From Phenylobacterium sp. (GTDB lineage Bacteria; Pseudomonadota; Alphaproteobacteria; Caulobacterales; Caulobacteraceae), in assembly GCF_019636135.1 (NCBI RefSeq), contig NZ_JAHBYD010000009.1, forward strand, positions 83,548-147,547: a stretch of DNA of 64,000 bases, read 5' to 3'. The first letter of the stretch is position 1. Every line of letters begins with the position of its first letter. The notes under the pieces are model-generated. The model made no database searches and had not been told where the DNA came from. It saw only the letters and a program-made list of their open reading frames with translations. Of this stretch, positions 53,016 through 62,680 are shown piece by piece. The position numbers and the translations under genes were made by a program.

Positions 53016-53159
53016 CCTTCCCTCCCTTAATGGGGAGGGACAGCCCGACGGCGGGCAGGGTGGGGAAGCCTGGATCATCCCCGCCCTCGGCGTTCACGCA
53101 CCACACTGCCCCACCCTGGCCGCTTCGCGGCCTGTCCCTCCCCATTAAGGGAGGGAAGG
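53016..53159. repeat. Dispersed palindromic repeat, family D copy 3
   Basis: Opens ccttccctcccttaatgggg and closes ccccattaagggagggaagg, with internal hairpins agcccgacggcgggc and ggccgcttcgcggcc. The central cgcaccacactnccccaccc is shared with copy 2. It ends directly at the thiG stop codon. Confidence 0.9.
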
Positions 53160-53951
53160 TCAGATCAGCCCAGACAGCGGCGAGGACGGGTCGGCGTACA
53201 GGCGCTTGGCCATGCGGCCGGCGAGGTAGGCTTCGCGGCCGGCGATGACGGCGTGCTTCATGGCCGTGGCCATGCGGATCGGGTCCCTGGCCTCGGCGAT
53301 GGCGGTGTTCATCAGCACCGCGTCGCAGCCGAGTTCCATGGCCACCACGGCGTCCGAGGCCGTGCCGACGCCGGCGTCGACCAGCACCGGGACCTTGGCC
53401 TGTTCGATGATGAGGCCGAGGTTCAGCGTGTTCTGGATGCCGCGGCCCGAGCCGATCGGCGCGGCGGCCGGCATGATCGCGGCGGCGCCCGCGTCCTCCA
53501 GCTTCTTCGCATAGACCGGGTCGTCCGAGCAGTAGACCATCACGTCGAAGCCGTCGGCGATCAGCAGCTTCAGCGCCCTGAGCGTCTCTTCCATGTCGGG
53601 CAGCAGGTGCGGCGTCTGCGAGAGCACCTCCAGCTTCACCAGGCTCCAGCCGCCGGCCTCGCGGGCCAGGCGCAAGAGGCGCACGGCGTCCTCGCCGGTG
53701 TAGCAGCCGGCGGTGTTGGGCAGGTAGGTGAACTCGTCTTCCTTCACGTAGTCGGAGAGCATGGGCGCGCCGGTGTCGCTGAGGTTCACGCGGCGCAGCG
53801 CCACCGTGACGATCTCGGCGCCCGCCGCCTTCGCGGCGGCGGCGTTCTGGCCGTAGTCCTTGTACTTGCCCGTGCCCACGATCAGGCGCGAGCGGAAGGT
53901 GCGGCCGGCGACGGTCCAGGCATCGTCTTGGGTGTGGGTCGCGCCGTCCAC
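53160..53951 (-). CDS. thiG: Thiazole synthase
   Basis: A 263-residue TIM-barrel enzyme that forms the thiazole phosphate of thiamin from deoxyxylulose phosphate, dehydroglycine and ThiS thiocarboxylate. Conserved segments are [48 protein letters not shown] with the Schiff-base Lys, [10 protein letters not shown], and [21 protein letters not shown] 53951 is used as start because it lies one base after the thiS stop; the longer open frame overlaps thiS. It forms the pair thiS-thiG; no TPP riboswitch is seen upstream of thiS. Confidence 0.95.
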   Translation of the reverse strand: MDGATHTQDDAWTVAGRTFRSRLIVGTGKYKDYGQNAAAAKAAGAEIVTVALRRVNLSDTGAPMLSDYVKEDEFTYLPNTAGCYTGEDAVRLLRLAREAGGWSLVKLEVLSQTPHLLPDMEETLRALKLLIADGFDVMVYCSDDPVYAKKLEDAGAAAIMPAAAPIGSGRGIQNTLNLGLIIEQAKVPVLVDAGVGTASDAVVAMELGCDAVLMNTAIAEARDPIRMATAMKHAVIAGREAYLAGRMAKRLYADPSSPLSGLI

Positions 53952-53952
53952 G

Positions 53953-54153
53953 TCAGCCGCCTCCGATGAAAGCCACGATCTCGATCCGGTCGCCGTCGGC
54001 GAGCGGAGTGGAGGCATAGACCGACCGCGGCACGATCTCCAGATTCCGCTCGACGGCCACCTTCTTCGTGTTGAGCCCGAGCGCCGCCACGAGGCCGGCC
54101 ACGTCGCGGACGCCCTCGAAGCTCCGGCTCTCTCCGTTGACGGTCAGTCGCAT
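53953..54153 (-). CDS. thiS: Thiamin sulfur-carrier protein ThiS
   Basis: A 66-residue ubiquitin-fold protein that carries sulfur as a C-terminal thiocarboxylate. It begins [15 protein letters not shown], has [17 protein letters not shown], and ends IVAFIGGG, with the di-glycine terminus needed for adenylation. A longer frame (start 54270) crosses a palindromic repeat and is not used. It is one base upstream of thiG. Confidence 0.93.
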   Translation of the reverse strand: MRLTVNGESRSFEGVRDVAGLVAALGLNTKKVAVERNLEIVPRSVYASTPLADGDRIEIVAFIGGG

Positions 54154-54208
54154 GGCGCGGTTGTGGGGCTGGCGGCGAGGGAAAACAAGGGCGCCGCTCC
54201 CCCTCCCC

Positions 54209-54305
54209 CGCTCATCCCCGCGCATGCGGGGACCCAGACTATCCTTCGGAGCGGTTGTCTTGGTCCTCAAGCAAGCCTGGGTCCCCGCATGCGCGGGGAT
54301 GAGCG
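54209..54305. repeat. Perfect 29-bp inverted repeat, family C copy 3
   Basis: Arms 54209-54237 and 54277-54305 are identical in inverted orientation over 29 nt, opening cgctcatccccgcgcatgcg. The loop is 39 nt. Each arm is itself a hairpin around gcgcatgc. It shares the tcatccc...gggaccca frame with copies 1 and 2 and lies in the thiS/aroQ divergent promoter region. Confidence 0.85.
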
Positions 54306-54344
54306 GGAAATGGGGGATAAGCGGGTATGGGGATGAGCGGGAAT
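54295..54344 (+). repeat. Short tandem repeat, three units of 16-17 nt
   Basis: Units ggggatgagcgggaaat, gggggataagcgggtat and ggggatgagcgggaat follow one another without gaps, overlapping the right arm of the family C palindrome and ending 69 nt before aroQ. Confidence 0.75.
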
Positions 54345-54412
54345 GGGGCCGCTGTCCTTGTGGGTGCGGCGCTGGGTGGCTAAAAGGGCGCCGGAATCGA
54401 CGGCGGAGCTCA

Positions 54413-54850
54413 ATGCCGAAACCGATCTATGTGCTGAGCGGCCCGAACCTCAATCTGCTCGGGACCCGCGAGCCGGAGATTTACGGACATCAGACCCTGG
54501 ACGACGTGCGGGCCCTTTGCGAGGCGCGTGCGAAGGCCAGGGGCTTCGAGGTCGTGTTCCGGCAGTCCAACCACGAGGGCGAGCTGGTCGACTGGATCCA
54601 GGAGGCGCGCGGGAAGGCTTCGGCGCTGGTCCTGAACCCGGCGGCGTACGGGCACACCTCCATCGCCATCCTGGATGCGCTGAAGATGCTGAGCATTCCC
54701 ATCGTGGAGTGCCACCTCTCGAACCCTGCCGCGCGCGAGGCGTTCCGCAGGAAGACCTATGTGTCGCTGGCCGCGACCGGAGTCGTCTCCGGGTTCGGGG
54801 CGGCGAGCTATGAACTGGCCGTCGAGGCCGCCGCGGGCCTCGCCCGCTAG
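54413..54850 (+). CDS. aroQ: Type II 3-dehydroquinate dehydratase
   Basis: A 145-residue enzyme of the shikimate pathway, forming a cytoplasmic dodecamer. Active-site segments are [18 protein letters not shown] with the catalytic Tyr near residue 24, [27 protein letters not shown] and [19 protein letters not shown] 54413 follows GGCGGAGCT, a usable ribosome binding site. accB follows after 47 nt; aroQ-accB-accC is a common proteobacterial order without an obvious metabolic reason. Confidence 0.96.
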   Translation: MPKPIYVLSGPNLNLLGTREPEIYGHQTLDDVRALCEARAKARGFEVVFRQSNHEGELVDWIQEARGKASALVLNPAAYGHTSIAILDALKMLSIPIVECHLSNPAAREAFRRKTYVSLAATGVVSGFGAASYELAVEAAAGLAR

Positions 54851-54897
54851 ACCAGACCGAAAGACCCCGTTTCTTGAAGGATAAGGGCCGAACACCC

Positions 54898-55380
54898 ATG
54901 CCGACCTCTTCGAAGGCGCCCGCCGATCCGTTCGACGCACGCCTCGTGCGCAAGCTGGCGGACATCCTCACCGAGACCGGGCTGACCGAGATCGAAGTCG
55001 AACAGGGCGAACTGAAGATCCGCGTCGCCAAGCAGGCGACGGCCGCCGCCGCGCCGGTTCACTACGCGCCTGCCCCGGCCGCCGCTGCGGCCCCCGCACC
55101 GGCCCCGGCCGCCGCGCCTGCCGCCGCCGCCCCGGCCCGCGCGGCCGGCGAGGAGGTGAAGTCGCCGATGGTGGGCACCGTCTACCTGCAACCGAACCCG
55201 ACCTCCGCGCCCTTCGTGAAGGTGGGCGACACGGTGGAGGCCGGCCAGACGCTCTTCATCGTGGAAGCCATGAAGACCATGAACCCGATCCCGGCCCCGC
55301 GCGGCGGCAAGATCGTGGAGATCCTGGTCGACGACGCCCAACCCGTGGAGTTCGGCGAGCCGCTCGCCATCATCGAGTAG
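54898..55380 (+). CDS. accB: Biotin carboxyl carrier protein of acetyl-CoA carboxylase
   Basis: A 160-residue carrier subunit. The N-terminal helix ([20 protein letters not shown]) is followed by an Ala/Pro-rich linker of about 35 residues and the biotinyl domain from about residue 83. The biotinylated Lys is in [18 protein letters not shown] 54898 gives the typical MPTSSK-type start. accC begins 4 nt after the stop, so the two subunits are made together. Confidence 0.96.
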   Translation: MPTSSKAPADPFDARLVRKLADILTETGLTEIEVEQGELKIRVAKQATAAAAPVHYAPAPAAAAAPAPAPAAAPAAAAPARAAGEEVKSPMVGTVYLQPNPTSAPFVKVGDTVEAGQTLFIVEAMKTMNPIPAPRGGKIVEILVDDAQPVEFGEPLAIIE

Positions 55381-55384
55381 GCCG

Positions 55385-56731
<1,347 letters not shown>

Positions 56732-56743
56732 CCACCCAACCCA

Positions 56744-56897
56744 TGTCATCCCGGTTTTCGCGCAGCGAAAGACCGGGACCCAACCCGCCGGCGCGTCGAT
56801 GGTTGGGGGCCGGCCCTGGCGGGCGGGGCCAGATAACAACCTCAGAGCACCGGACGGTTGGGTCCCGGTCTTCGCCTGCGGCGAAACCGGGATGACA
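56744..56897. repeat. Dispersed palindromic repeat, family B copy 2
   Basis: Arms open tgtcatcccggttttcgcgc and close cggcgaaaccgggatgaca, with gggacccaaccc and gttgggtccc cores matching copy 1 at 19254-19416. It follows the accC stop by 12 nt. Confidence 0.88.
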
Positions 56898-56942
56898 ACC
56901 GGTGAGTGGACGGCCGCCGCGCGAATCACGCCCACTCGCCGG

Positions 56943-57119
56943 ATGCAGCACGACTGGCGGATTCCCGAGCGCGAGTATCAGCGGCAGCTTGAGCGCCGTG
57001 GGCGGCTGCATGCGTTCGAGCGGCTGGAGCCGGCGACGACGGCGCTGACGACCGTCTACCGCAGCTTCGGCGACGTGCGTGCGACCGCCGAGGTGCTGGA
57101 CCTCATCGCGGCCGGCTGA
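56943..57119 (+). pseudogene. Internally deleted isochorismatase-like cysteine hydrolase
   Basis: A 58-codon frame. Its first 35 residues (WRIPEREYQRQLERRGRLHA, then FERLEPATTAL) look like the N-terminus of isochorismatase-type cysteine hydrolases, which continues there with the VVVDMQ strand. The last 20 residues (VYRSFGDVRATAEVLDLIAA) look like the C-terminal helix of the same family. The catalytic Asp, Lys and Cys and some 150 residues between are missing, so the product cannot be active. In-frame fusion of the two ends suggests a single deletion. It ends one base before the convergent cotransporter stop. Confidence 0.55.
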
Positions 57120-58775
57120 TCACTTCACGGTCCTGAGCCGGCTGGGCAGCAGCTCGCCGCCGGTGCGCAGGATCGGGTAGGCCGAGGCCTCCACGAGGTG
57201 GGAGTTGATGCGCTTGAGGTCGCGCAGCGCGTCGAGGTGCAGCGAGCTGGTCTCGACGGTGCGGGCGTTTCCGGAGCGAAGGCGGGCGAAGTGGGCGGCC
57301 ACCGCCTCGGTCTCGATCTCGCGGAAGGCGTCCTTCTCCGCGACCAGCGAGCGGGCCGTGGCGGGGTCCCGGTTCAGGAACAGCGAGCCGGCGAGCCGCG
57401 CATTGCCGATGAGCCGGTCGACCAGCCGCACCAGCTCGGCCTCGCCCTCCTCCGAGAACGACACGCCGCGGGCCTGACGGCGCCGGGCGACGCTCAGCAG
57501 GTCGTTGGCGATCAGGTCGCCGGCGTGCTCCAGGTTGGTGGCGAAGGTCAGCACCTCCGTCTGACGCTCCAGGTCCGCGGGCGAGAGCCGCTCGTGCGGC
57601 AGGCCGAGGACGAAGCCCTTGATGGCGCTGTTGAGGCCGTCGAGCACGTCGTCCAACTGGCGGGTGGTGGTGATCGGCTCGCGGCTGTCGGACTGCAGGG
57701 CCTCACGCAGGCCCTTCAGCATGCCCTCGATGGTGTCGGCCATGCGGAGGCCCTCACGCGTCGCCAGGGCCAGCGCGACCTGCGGCGTCTCGCGCGACGC
57801 CGGGTCGAGGTAGATCGGCGCGCCCGGCTTCGCCTCGGCGGCAGGGCTGGGCAGGAGACGCCGGATCATCTCGGCGTAGGGCTTCAGCCACGGCAGGAAG
57901 GTCAGCGCGAGCGCCAGGTTGAACAACGTGTGGAAGTTGGCGAGCGCGCGCGCCGGGTCGGGACCCAGCCTCGCGACCCACGGCGCGACATGGGCGAAGA
58001 AGCCGAGCACCAGCGCCAGGCCCGCCAGCCGGTTCAGGAGGTTGCCCAGCGGCAGGCGGCGATTGGCCGGGTTGGAGCCGACGTCGCCTTCCAGCATCGG
58101 ATTGATCGCCGAGCCCAGGTTCGCGCCCAGGACCAGGGCCACGCCCACCTCGACGCCCACGACGCCCTTCGACGCCAGCGACATGGCGAGCAGGACCGTC
58201 ACGACCGACGAATGCGCCGCCCAGGTCAGCACCGCCGCGGCGACGACCACGAGCGGGATGTACTGGCCCAGCATGCGCAGCATCTCGCCGGCGCCCGGCT
58301 GGGCCACCAGCGGCTCCAGCAACTGAAGGAACTGGTGCAGGGCGGTCAGCACGAGACCGAGGCCGATCAGGACCCGGCCGAAGTCGTGCCAGGCCTCGCG
58401 GCCGCGCCGCCAGAGCACGACCCCGGCCAGCACGAGCATCGGCGCCAGGATCGCGATATCGAACGAAAGCGCCTGGACGACCAGGCTGGAGCCCACGTTG
58501 GCGCCCAGCATCACCGCCAGGGCCGGAGCCAGCTCGACGAGCCCGCCCGCGGTGAAGGCGGTCAGCATCAGGGCGGTCGCCGTGCTGCTCTGCAGCGCGA
58601 CGGTCACCGCGGCGCCGGCGCCGAACGCGCGGACCCGGTTGCGCAGCGCGCCCGCCAGGAAGCGCCTGAGCCGCGGCCCGAACGTCCGCTGCACGCCGGT
58701 CTGCACCATGTGGACGCCCCACATCAGCAGCGCGGCGAAGCCGGCGAGTTCGAGGATGACCAGCGTGGTGTCTAT
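57120..58775 (-). CDS. Na/Pi cotransporter family protein with PhoU-like domain
   Basis: A membrane protein of 551 residues (534 from the first ATG at 58724). The inverted-repeat signatures are VALQSSTATALMLTAFTAGG near residue 60 and WAAHSSVVTVLLAMSLASKG near 190, each with the QSS/HSS substrate motif. The C-terminal 200 residues are helical and PhoU-like. The first membrane helix (TLVILELAGFAALLMWGVHM) begins upstream of ATG 58724, and no ATG, GTG or TTG exists in frame above it. An ATA at 58773-58775 has a GGAGG ribosome binding site 9 nt away and is the likely start or a mutated ATG. It is last in the five-gene minus-strand group. Confidence 0.82.
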   Translation of the reverse strand: MDTTLVILELAGFAALLMWGVHMVQTGVQRTFGPRLRRFLAGALRNRVRAFGAGAAVTVALQSSTATALMLTAFTAGGLVELAPALAVMLGANVGSSLVVQALSFDIAILAPMLVLAGVVLWRRGREAWHDFGRVLIGLGLVLTALHQFLQLLEPLVAQPGAGEMLRMLGQYIPLVVVAAAVLTWAAHSSVVTVLLAMSLASKGVVGVEVGVALVLGANLGSAINPMLEGDVGSNPANRRLPLGNLLNRLAGLALVLGFFAHVAPWVARLGPDPARALANFHTLFNLALALTFLPWLKPYAEMIRRLLPSPAAEAKPGAPIYLDPASRETPQVALALATREGLRMADTIEGMLKGLREALQSDSREPITTTRQLDDVLDGLNSAIKGFVLGLPHERLSPADLERQTEVLTFATNLEHAGDLIANDLLSVARRRQARGVSFSEEGEAELVRLVDRLIGNARLAGSLFLNRDPATARSLVAEKDAFREIETEAVAAHFARLRSGNARTVETSSLHLDALRDLKRINSHLVEASAYPILRTGGELLPSRLRTVK

Positions 58776-58829
58776 GGCGGAAGGCCTCCATCCGGGGGCC
58801 GGACATAAGGCGGCCGGCGGGCCGCCACA

Positions 58830-60185
58830 TCAAGTCGGGAATCGAACCACGACGCGCAGTCCCGGGTCGGCGTCTTCGAGATGCAGCGTGGCGCCGTGCC
58901 GTTCGGCGGCGGCCGACACGAGGCTCAGGCCCAGCCCGAAGCCCGCCACCTCGTCGCCGGCGCGCCGGTAGAAGCGCTCCAGCACGCGGGACCGCTCGTC
59001 GGCCGGAACGCCCGGCCCGGTGTCGGAGACGACGATCTCGACGGCGCCGCCACGACGCCGGCCTTCGAGGCGGACGGCGCCGCCCTGCGGGGTGAACTTG
59101 ATCGCGTTGTCGAGCAGGTTGCTGACCATCTGGAAGATCAGGTCGCGGTCGCCCTGGACGGCCAGGCCCGGATCGATGTGCGCCGCAAAGCCCAGGCTGC
59201 GGTCCTCGGCGGCGGGCTGGTGCAGGTCCAGGGCGTCCGCGAGCAGCCGCGAGACGTCGACCGGCGCATCGCCGTCGCGGCGACCGCCCTGCAGGCGGGC
59301 GATGCGCAGCAGGGCCTCGAACATCGACTGGAGCCGCGCCGCCTCGTCGAGGGCCGCGCCGGTCCGCACGCGGACCTCCTCCGGATCGTCGGCGACCGAC
59401 AGCTCCTCCAGCTCCGCGCGCAGGCGCGTCAGCGGCGTGCGCAGCTCGTGGGCGATGTTGTCCGAGACGCGGCTGATGGAGGCGACGAGGCCCTCGATGC
59501 GCGCCAGCATCTCGTTGAGCGTGGCCGAGAGCTGGTCGAAGTCGTCGTCGCTGCCGTGCAGCTCGACGCGGCCCGAGAGGTCGCCGGCGATGACGGCGCG
59601 GGCGGCGCGGTTGATCCGTTCCAGCCGGTGCGAGACGGCGTAGGTCATGATCAGGCCGCCCATGAGGCCCAGCACCAGGCTCATGCCCGCGCCCCAGGAC
59701 AGGGCCTCGAAGATCAGGTCCTCGCGCTCGTCCAGGTCCTCGGTGTCGAGGCCGATCAGCAGGCGGTAGCCGCCGGGCAGCGCCAGGTCGCGCACGACGG
59801 CCTCGTGCTCCTCCTCGGTTCCGGTGGCGTAGGTGCCGAACTCGTAGCGGATCCACTCGCCGGCATGGATCTCCGGCCAGTCCTGGAGGTTGGCCGCCAC
59901 CACGGCGCCGCCCGGCGCGATGAGCACATGATAGGGCAACCGCCCCTTCGCCGCCGCCACGCGCGCCTCGAGCGCCCGGATCAGGGGGTCGCGCCCCTGG
60001 GTGGCGTAGATCGCGGCCAGCCGCGCGCTGTCCGCCCGGATCGCGGCCTCGACCTCCTGCAGGGGCCGCCAGACGCCGGCGACATAGGTCACGCCCAGCA
60101 TCAGGCCGACCGACCCGGTGAAGAGCGCCATGTAGACCAGGGTGAGCCGGAGCGTCAGGCTCTTCAGCACGCGGCGGAGGTTCAT
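58830..60185 (-). CDS. Sensor histidine kinase (QseC/TctE-like)
   Basis: A 451-residue kinase with membrane helices at about residues 13-38 and 162-184 and a 120-residue periplasmic domain between them. A HAMP domain follows (SHRLERINRAARAVIAGDLS), then phosphoacceptor His246 in SDNIAHELRTPLTRL, N box VSNLLDNAIKFTP, and G boxes SDTGPGVPAD and GFGLGLSLV. Its ATG overlaps the response regulator stop (ATGA). The PepSY protein encoded upstream may be a periplasmic partner. Confidence 0.92.
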   Translation of the reverse strand: MNLRRVLKSLTLRLTLVYMALFTGSVGLMLGVTYVAGVWRPLQEVEAAIRADSARLAAIYATQGRDPLIRALEARVAAAKGRLPYHVLIAPGGAVVAANLQDWPEIHAGEWIRYEFGTYATGTEEEHEAVVRDLALPGGYRLLIGLDTEDLDEREDLIFEALSWGAGMSLVLGLMGGLIMTYAVSHRLERINRAARAVIAGDLSGRVELHGSDDDFDQLSATLNEMLARIEGLVASISRVSDNIAHELRTPLTRLRAELEELSVADDPEEVRVRTGAALDEAARLQSMFEALLRIARLQGGRRDGDAPVDVSRLLADALDLHQPAAEDRSLGFAAHIDPGLAVQGDRDLIFQMVSNLLDNAIKFTPQGGAVRLEGRRRGGAVEIVVSDTGPGVPADERSRVLERFYRRAGDEVAGFGLGLSLVSAAAERHGATLHLEDADPGLRVVVRFPT

Positions 60186-60856
60186 GCGCGCAGGCTGTAG
60201 CCCATGCCGCGGACCGTCTGCAGGAGCGGCGGCTCGAAGTCCTTGTCGATCTTGGCGCGCAGGCGGCTGACGTGCTGGTCGATGATGTTGGTCTGGGGAT
60301 CGAAGTTGTAGTCCCAGACCGCCTCCAGCAGCATGGAGCGGCTGACCACGCGGCCCGCGTTGCGCAACAGGTGCTCCAGCAGCGCGAACTCGCGGGTGGT
60401 GAGCTCGATGGGCTGGCCGCGGCGGGTGACCGTGCGGGTGAGCAGGTTCATCTGCAGGTCGGCGAGGCCGAGTTCGGTCGTCTCCTGCACCGGCTGGGCC
60501 TTGCGGCGGCCCAGGACCTCGACACGGGCGATCAGTTCGGAGATGGCGAAGGGCTTGGCGAGATAGTCGTCGCCGCCCGCGCGCAGGCCCTTCACGCGGT
60601 TGTCGACGTCGCCGAGCGCGGAGAGGATCAGCACCGGCGTGCCGTCTCCCGACGCCCGCATGGTCTGCAGGATCTTCAGCCCGTCGACGTTGGGCAGCAT
60701 GCGGTCGAGGACGATGACGTCGTAGGCCTCGGCGGCGACCTGGAAGAGCGCCTTCTTGCCGTCGGCCACGTGGTCGACCAGCCAGCCTTCGCCCTTCAGG
60801 CCCTTCACCACATGGCCCGCGACCCGCTCGTCATCCTCCACGACCAGCACGTGCAT
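60182..60856 (-). CDS. OmpR-family response regulator
   Basis: A 224-residue regulator. The receiver has VLVVEDDERVAGH, phosphoacceptor Asp51 in VIVLDRMLPNVDGL and the conserved Lys in DDYLAKPFAISE. The winged-helix output domain ends with DQHVSRLRAKIDKDFE and LLQTVRGMGYSLRA. It is 9 nt downstream of the PepSY gene and overlaps the kinase gene by 4 nt. Targets are not identifiable, though its own operon is an obvious candidate. Confidence 0.93.
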   Translation of the reverse strand: MHVLVVEDDERVAGHVVKGLKGEGWLVDHVADGKKALFQVAAEAYDVIVLDRMLPNVDGLKILQTMRASGDGTPVLILSALGDVDNRVKGLRAGGDDYLAKPFAISELIARVEVLGRRKAQPVQETTELGLADLQMNLLTRTVTRRGQPIELTTREFALLEHLLRNAGRVVSRSMLLEAVWDYNFDPQTNIIDQHVSRLRAKIDKDFEPPLLQTVRGMGYSLRA

Positions 60857-60865
60857 GGCGTCAGA

Positions 60866-61363
60866 CTAGTCTCCGATCAGCGGCGTGATGGCCCCTGTGC
60901 GGACGTCGACGAGGACTTCGCGATCCTCGGCGCCGACCAGCTCGACCTCGTAGTAGTGCCGCCCGCCGCGGCGCTCCAGCCCGATCTCGGCGACCTTGCC
61001 CTTGGTGGCCTCCTCGACCATGGCGATGGTCTGGCTGAGGGTGCGCGGCGCGGTCTGGGCGGCCTTCAGGTGGTCGCCGACGATCGGCAGGCGCGCCTTC
61101 AGGGGCCTGGACTGGCGCACCAGGCGGCCCGTCGTGGCGTCGACGAGGGCCTCCACGGGCTTGCCGTCCTTCACCAGGCTGATCTCGTAGACCATGTCGC
61201 CCAGGTCCATGTCGAACTCGGCGTCGTAGGCGCGGGCCCCCAGTTGGGACTCCGCGGTCGCGACGGCCTGGGCCAGCGTGACCCTCGGGCGGACCACCTG
61301 GCCCACGGCCGGCATGGCCAGGAGCGCGGCGGCGGCGCCGATGAGAGCTGTGCGGATCTTCAT
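60866..61363 (-). CDS. PepSY-domain periplasmic protein
   Basis: A 165-residue exported protein: signal peptide ALIGAAAALLAMPAVG, then two PepSY-like modules (LAQAVATAESQLGARAYDAE, YEISLVKDGKPVEALVDATT and, second, IAMVEEATKGKVAEIGLERR, YYEVELVGAEDREVLVDV). PepSY proteins next to two-component systems are thought to sense or inhibit in the envelope. ATG 61363 lies one base after the upstream glycosyltransferase stop; 9 nt separate it from the regulator gene. Confidence 0.85.
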   Translation of the reverse strand: MKIRTALIGAAAALLAMPAVGQVVRPRVTLAQAVATAESQLGARAYDAEFDMDLGDMVYEISLVKDGKPVEALVDATTGRLVRQSRPLKARLPIVGDHLKAAQTAPRTLSQTIAMVEEATKGKVAEIGLERRGGRHYYEVELVGAEDREVLVDVRTGAITPLIGD

Positions 61364-61364
61364 G

Positions 61365-62564
61365 TCAGTACTCCGTGCTTTGCCCCCGCGCCGCCTGGGA
61401 TAGCCGGGCGAGATGGCGCGGGCGTTCGGCCAGCATTTGGTTTTCGTCATGCAGCAGCCGCGCGCTGGCGACGACGGCGCAGAGGCGGGCCAGCATGGCG
61501 TCGAGCCGAAAGGCCGCGGCCCGTCCGCCGGGCGGGATGCACGTCGCCGGGTCGGCCTGGCGCAGGATCGCGCGGGCCAGGTCCGCAGGCGCGGCGGGAT
61601 CGACGAGGACGCCATGCCGGCCGCCTTCGAGCACGTCGGCGGCGGCGCCGGCGGTGCGGGACGCGACGATCGGGACGCCGCACGCCATGGCTTCCAGCAG
61701 GCTGTTCGACGCGCCTTCCCAGAGCGACGGCAGGACGTAGGCCCGGGCCGCCGCGACCAGCGGGAACGGGTTGGCCACCTCCCCCTCGAACCGGACGGCG
61801 CCGGAAACCCCCGCGGCCTCGGCGCGCGCCTCCAGGGCGCGGCGCAGCCCGGCGGGGCCGCCGCCCAGCACCAGGAGGCGCAGGTCCGGGCGCTCGCGGC
61901 GCGCCAGCGCCAGGGCGTCGATCAGGCCCTCGTAGTTCTTCTGCCGATGCAGCCGTCCCACGGCCACCAGGTAGGGCCGGCCGTCGGCGAGCCAGGGATG
62001 GCGGGCGGGCCGCGCGGCGCGCTCCCGGATCGCGTCGGCGTCGACGCCGTTCGGCAGCACCCGCACCCGCCCGTCGCGCCGGGCGCGGCGGAACGGCTCG
62101 GCGGCGGCGATCCCGGCGGAGACGCAGACCAGCCGGGTCGCGTCGGCGGCCACGACGCTCAGCCCCAGCTCCCGCAGCGCGCGTTGCGCCGCGCCGCCGT
62201 GCGCCGGGTCGTTGCTGATCCGGTAGAGCCGCGGCGTGTCCGGAAGGCCCCGCAGCGCGCCCCAGCAGGCCAGGTGCCCGTGATTTCCCATCGAGAGGAC
62301 GACCGAGGGCTCCAGCGCCTTCAGGCGCCTGTGCAGCGCGGGCACGGCCGCCGCGAGCGCCAGCGCCCGCGGGCCGCGGCCCCGGCCGAGGCAGGTCACC
62401 GTCGGCCCGCGCAGTTCGGCCGCCAGCGCGCCGCCCTTCAGGCAGATGATCTCCACCGGCACGCCGCGCCGCGCCAACGCGTTGGCGAGGTGGACGGTGT
62501 TGCGCGCGACACCGTCGCCCGCGAGACCGCCGGCGAACAGGACGACAGGACCGGATGCATGCAT
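61365..62564 (-). CDS. Glycosyltransferase family 4 protein
   Basis: A 399-residue GT-B enzyme. The N-terminal acceptor domain begins [20 protein letters not shown]; the C-terminal donor domain has [20 protein letters not shown], the loop [20 protein letters not shown], and [20 protein letters not shown], which carries the EX7E nucleotide-sugar motif. ATG 62564 (MHASGP) was preferred over 62624. It probably adds a sugar to a surface glycan or lipid carrier; acceptor unknown. It heads a tightly packed group with the PepSY protein and the two-component system. Confidence 0.88.
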   Translation of the reverse strand: MHASGPVVLFAGGLAGDGVARNTVHLANALARRGVPVEIICLKGGALAAELRGPTVTCLGRGRGPRALALAAAVPALHRRLKALEPSVVLSMGNHGHLACWGALRGLPDTPRLYRISNDPAHGGAAQRALRELGLSVVAADATRLVCVSAGIAAAEPFRRARRDGRVRVLPNGVDADAIRERAARPARHPWLADGRPYLVAVGRLHRQKNYEGLIDALALARRERPDLRLLVLGGGPAGLRRALEARAEAAGVSGAVRFEGEVANPFPLVAAARAYVLPSLWEGASNSLLEAMACGVPIVASRTAGAAADVLEGGRHGVLVDPAAPADLARAILRQADPATCIPPGGRAAAFRLDAMLARLCAVVASARLLHDENQMLAERPRHLARLSQAARGQSTEY

Positions 62565-62680
62565 GGGCCAAGCCTGCCGGGCGCGGATGGCGGCCGCTTC
62601 GCCGGAACATTTGCTTTTGCCCATGTTCGGCCGAACCGCGGGCTAGCGGCGGCTCCGGCCGCGGCGCTAGACGTGGGGCC

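Noticed and set aside
54295..54344. CRISPR-like array
   Set aside because: Only three contiguous 16-17-nt units with no spacers and no cas genes nearby. No CRISPR array was seen anywhere in the window.
54154..54412. TPP riboswitch upstream of thiS
   Set aside because: The conserved CUGAGA and partner segments are absent; the region holds a palindrome and short tandem repeats instead.
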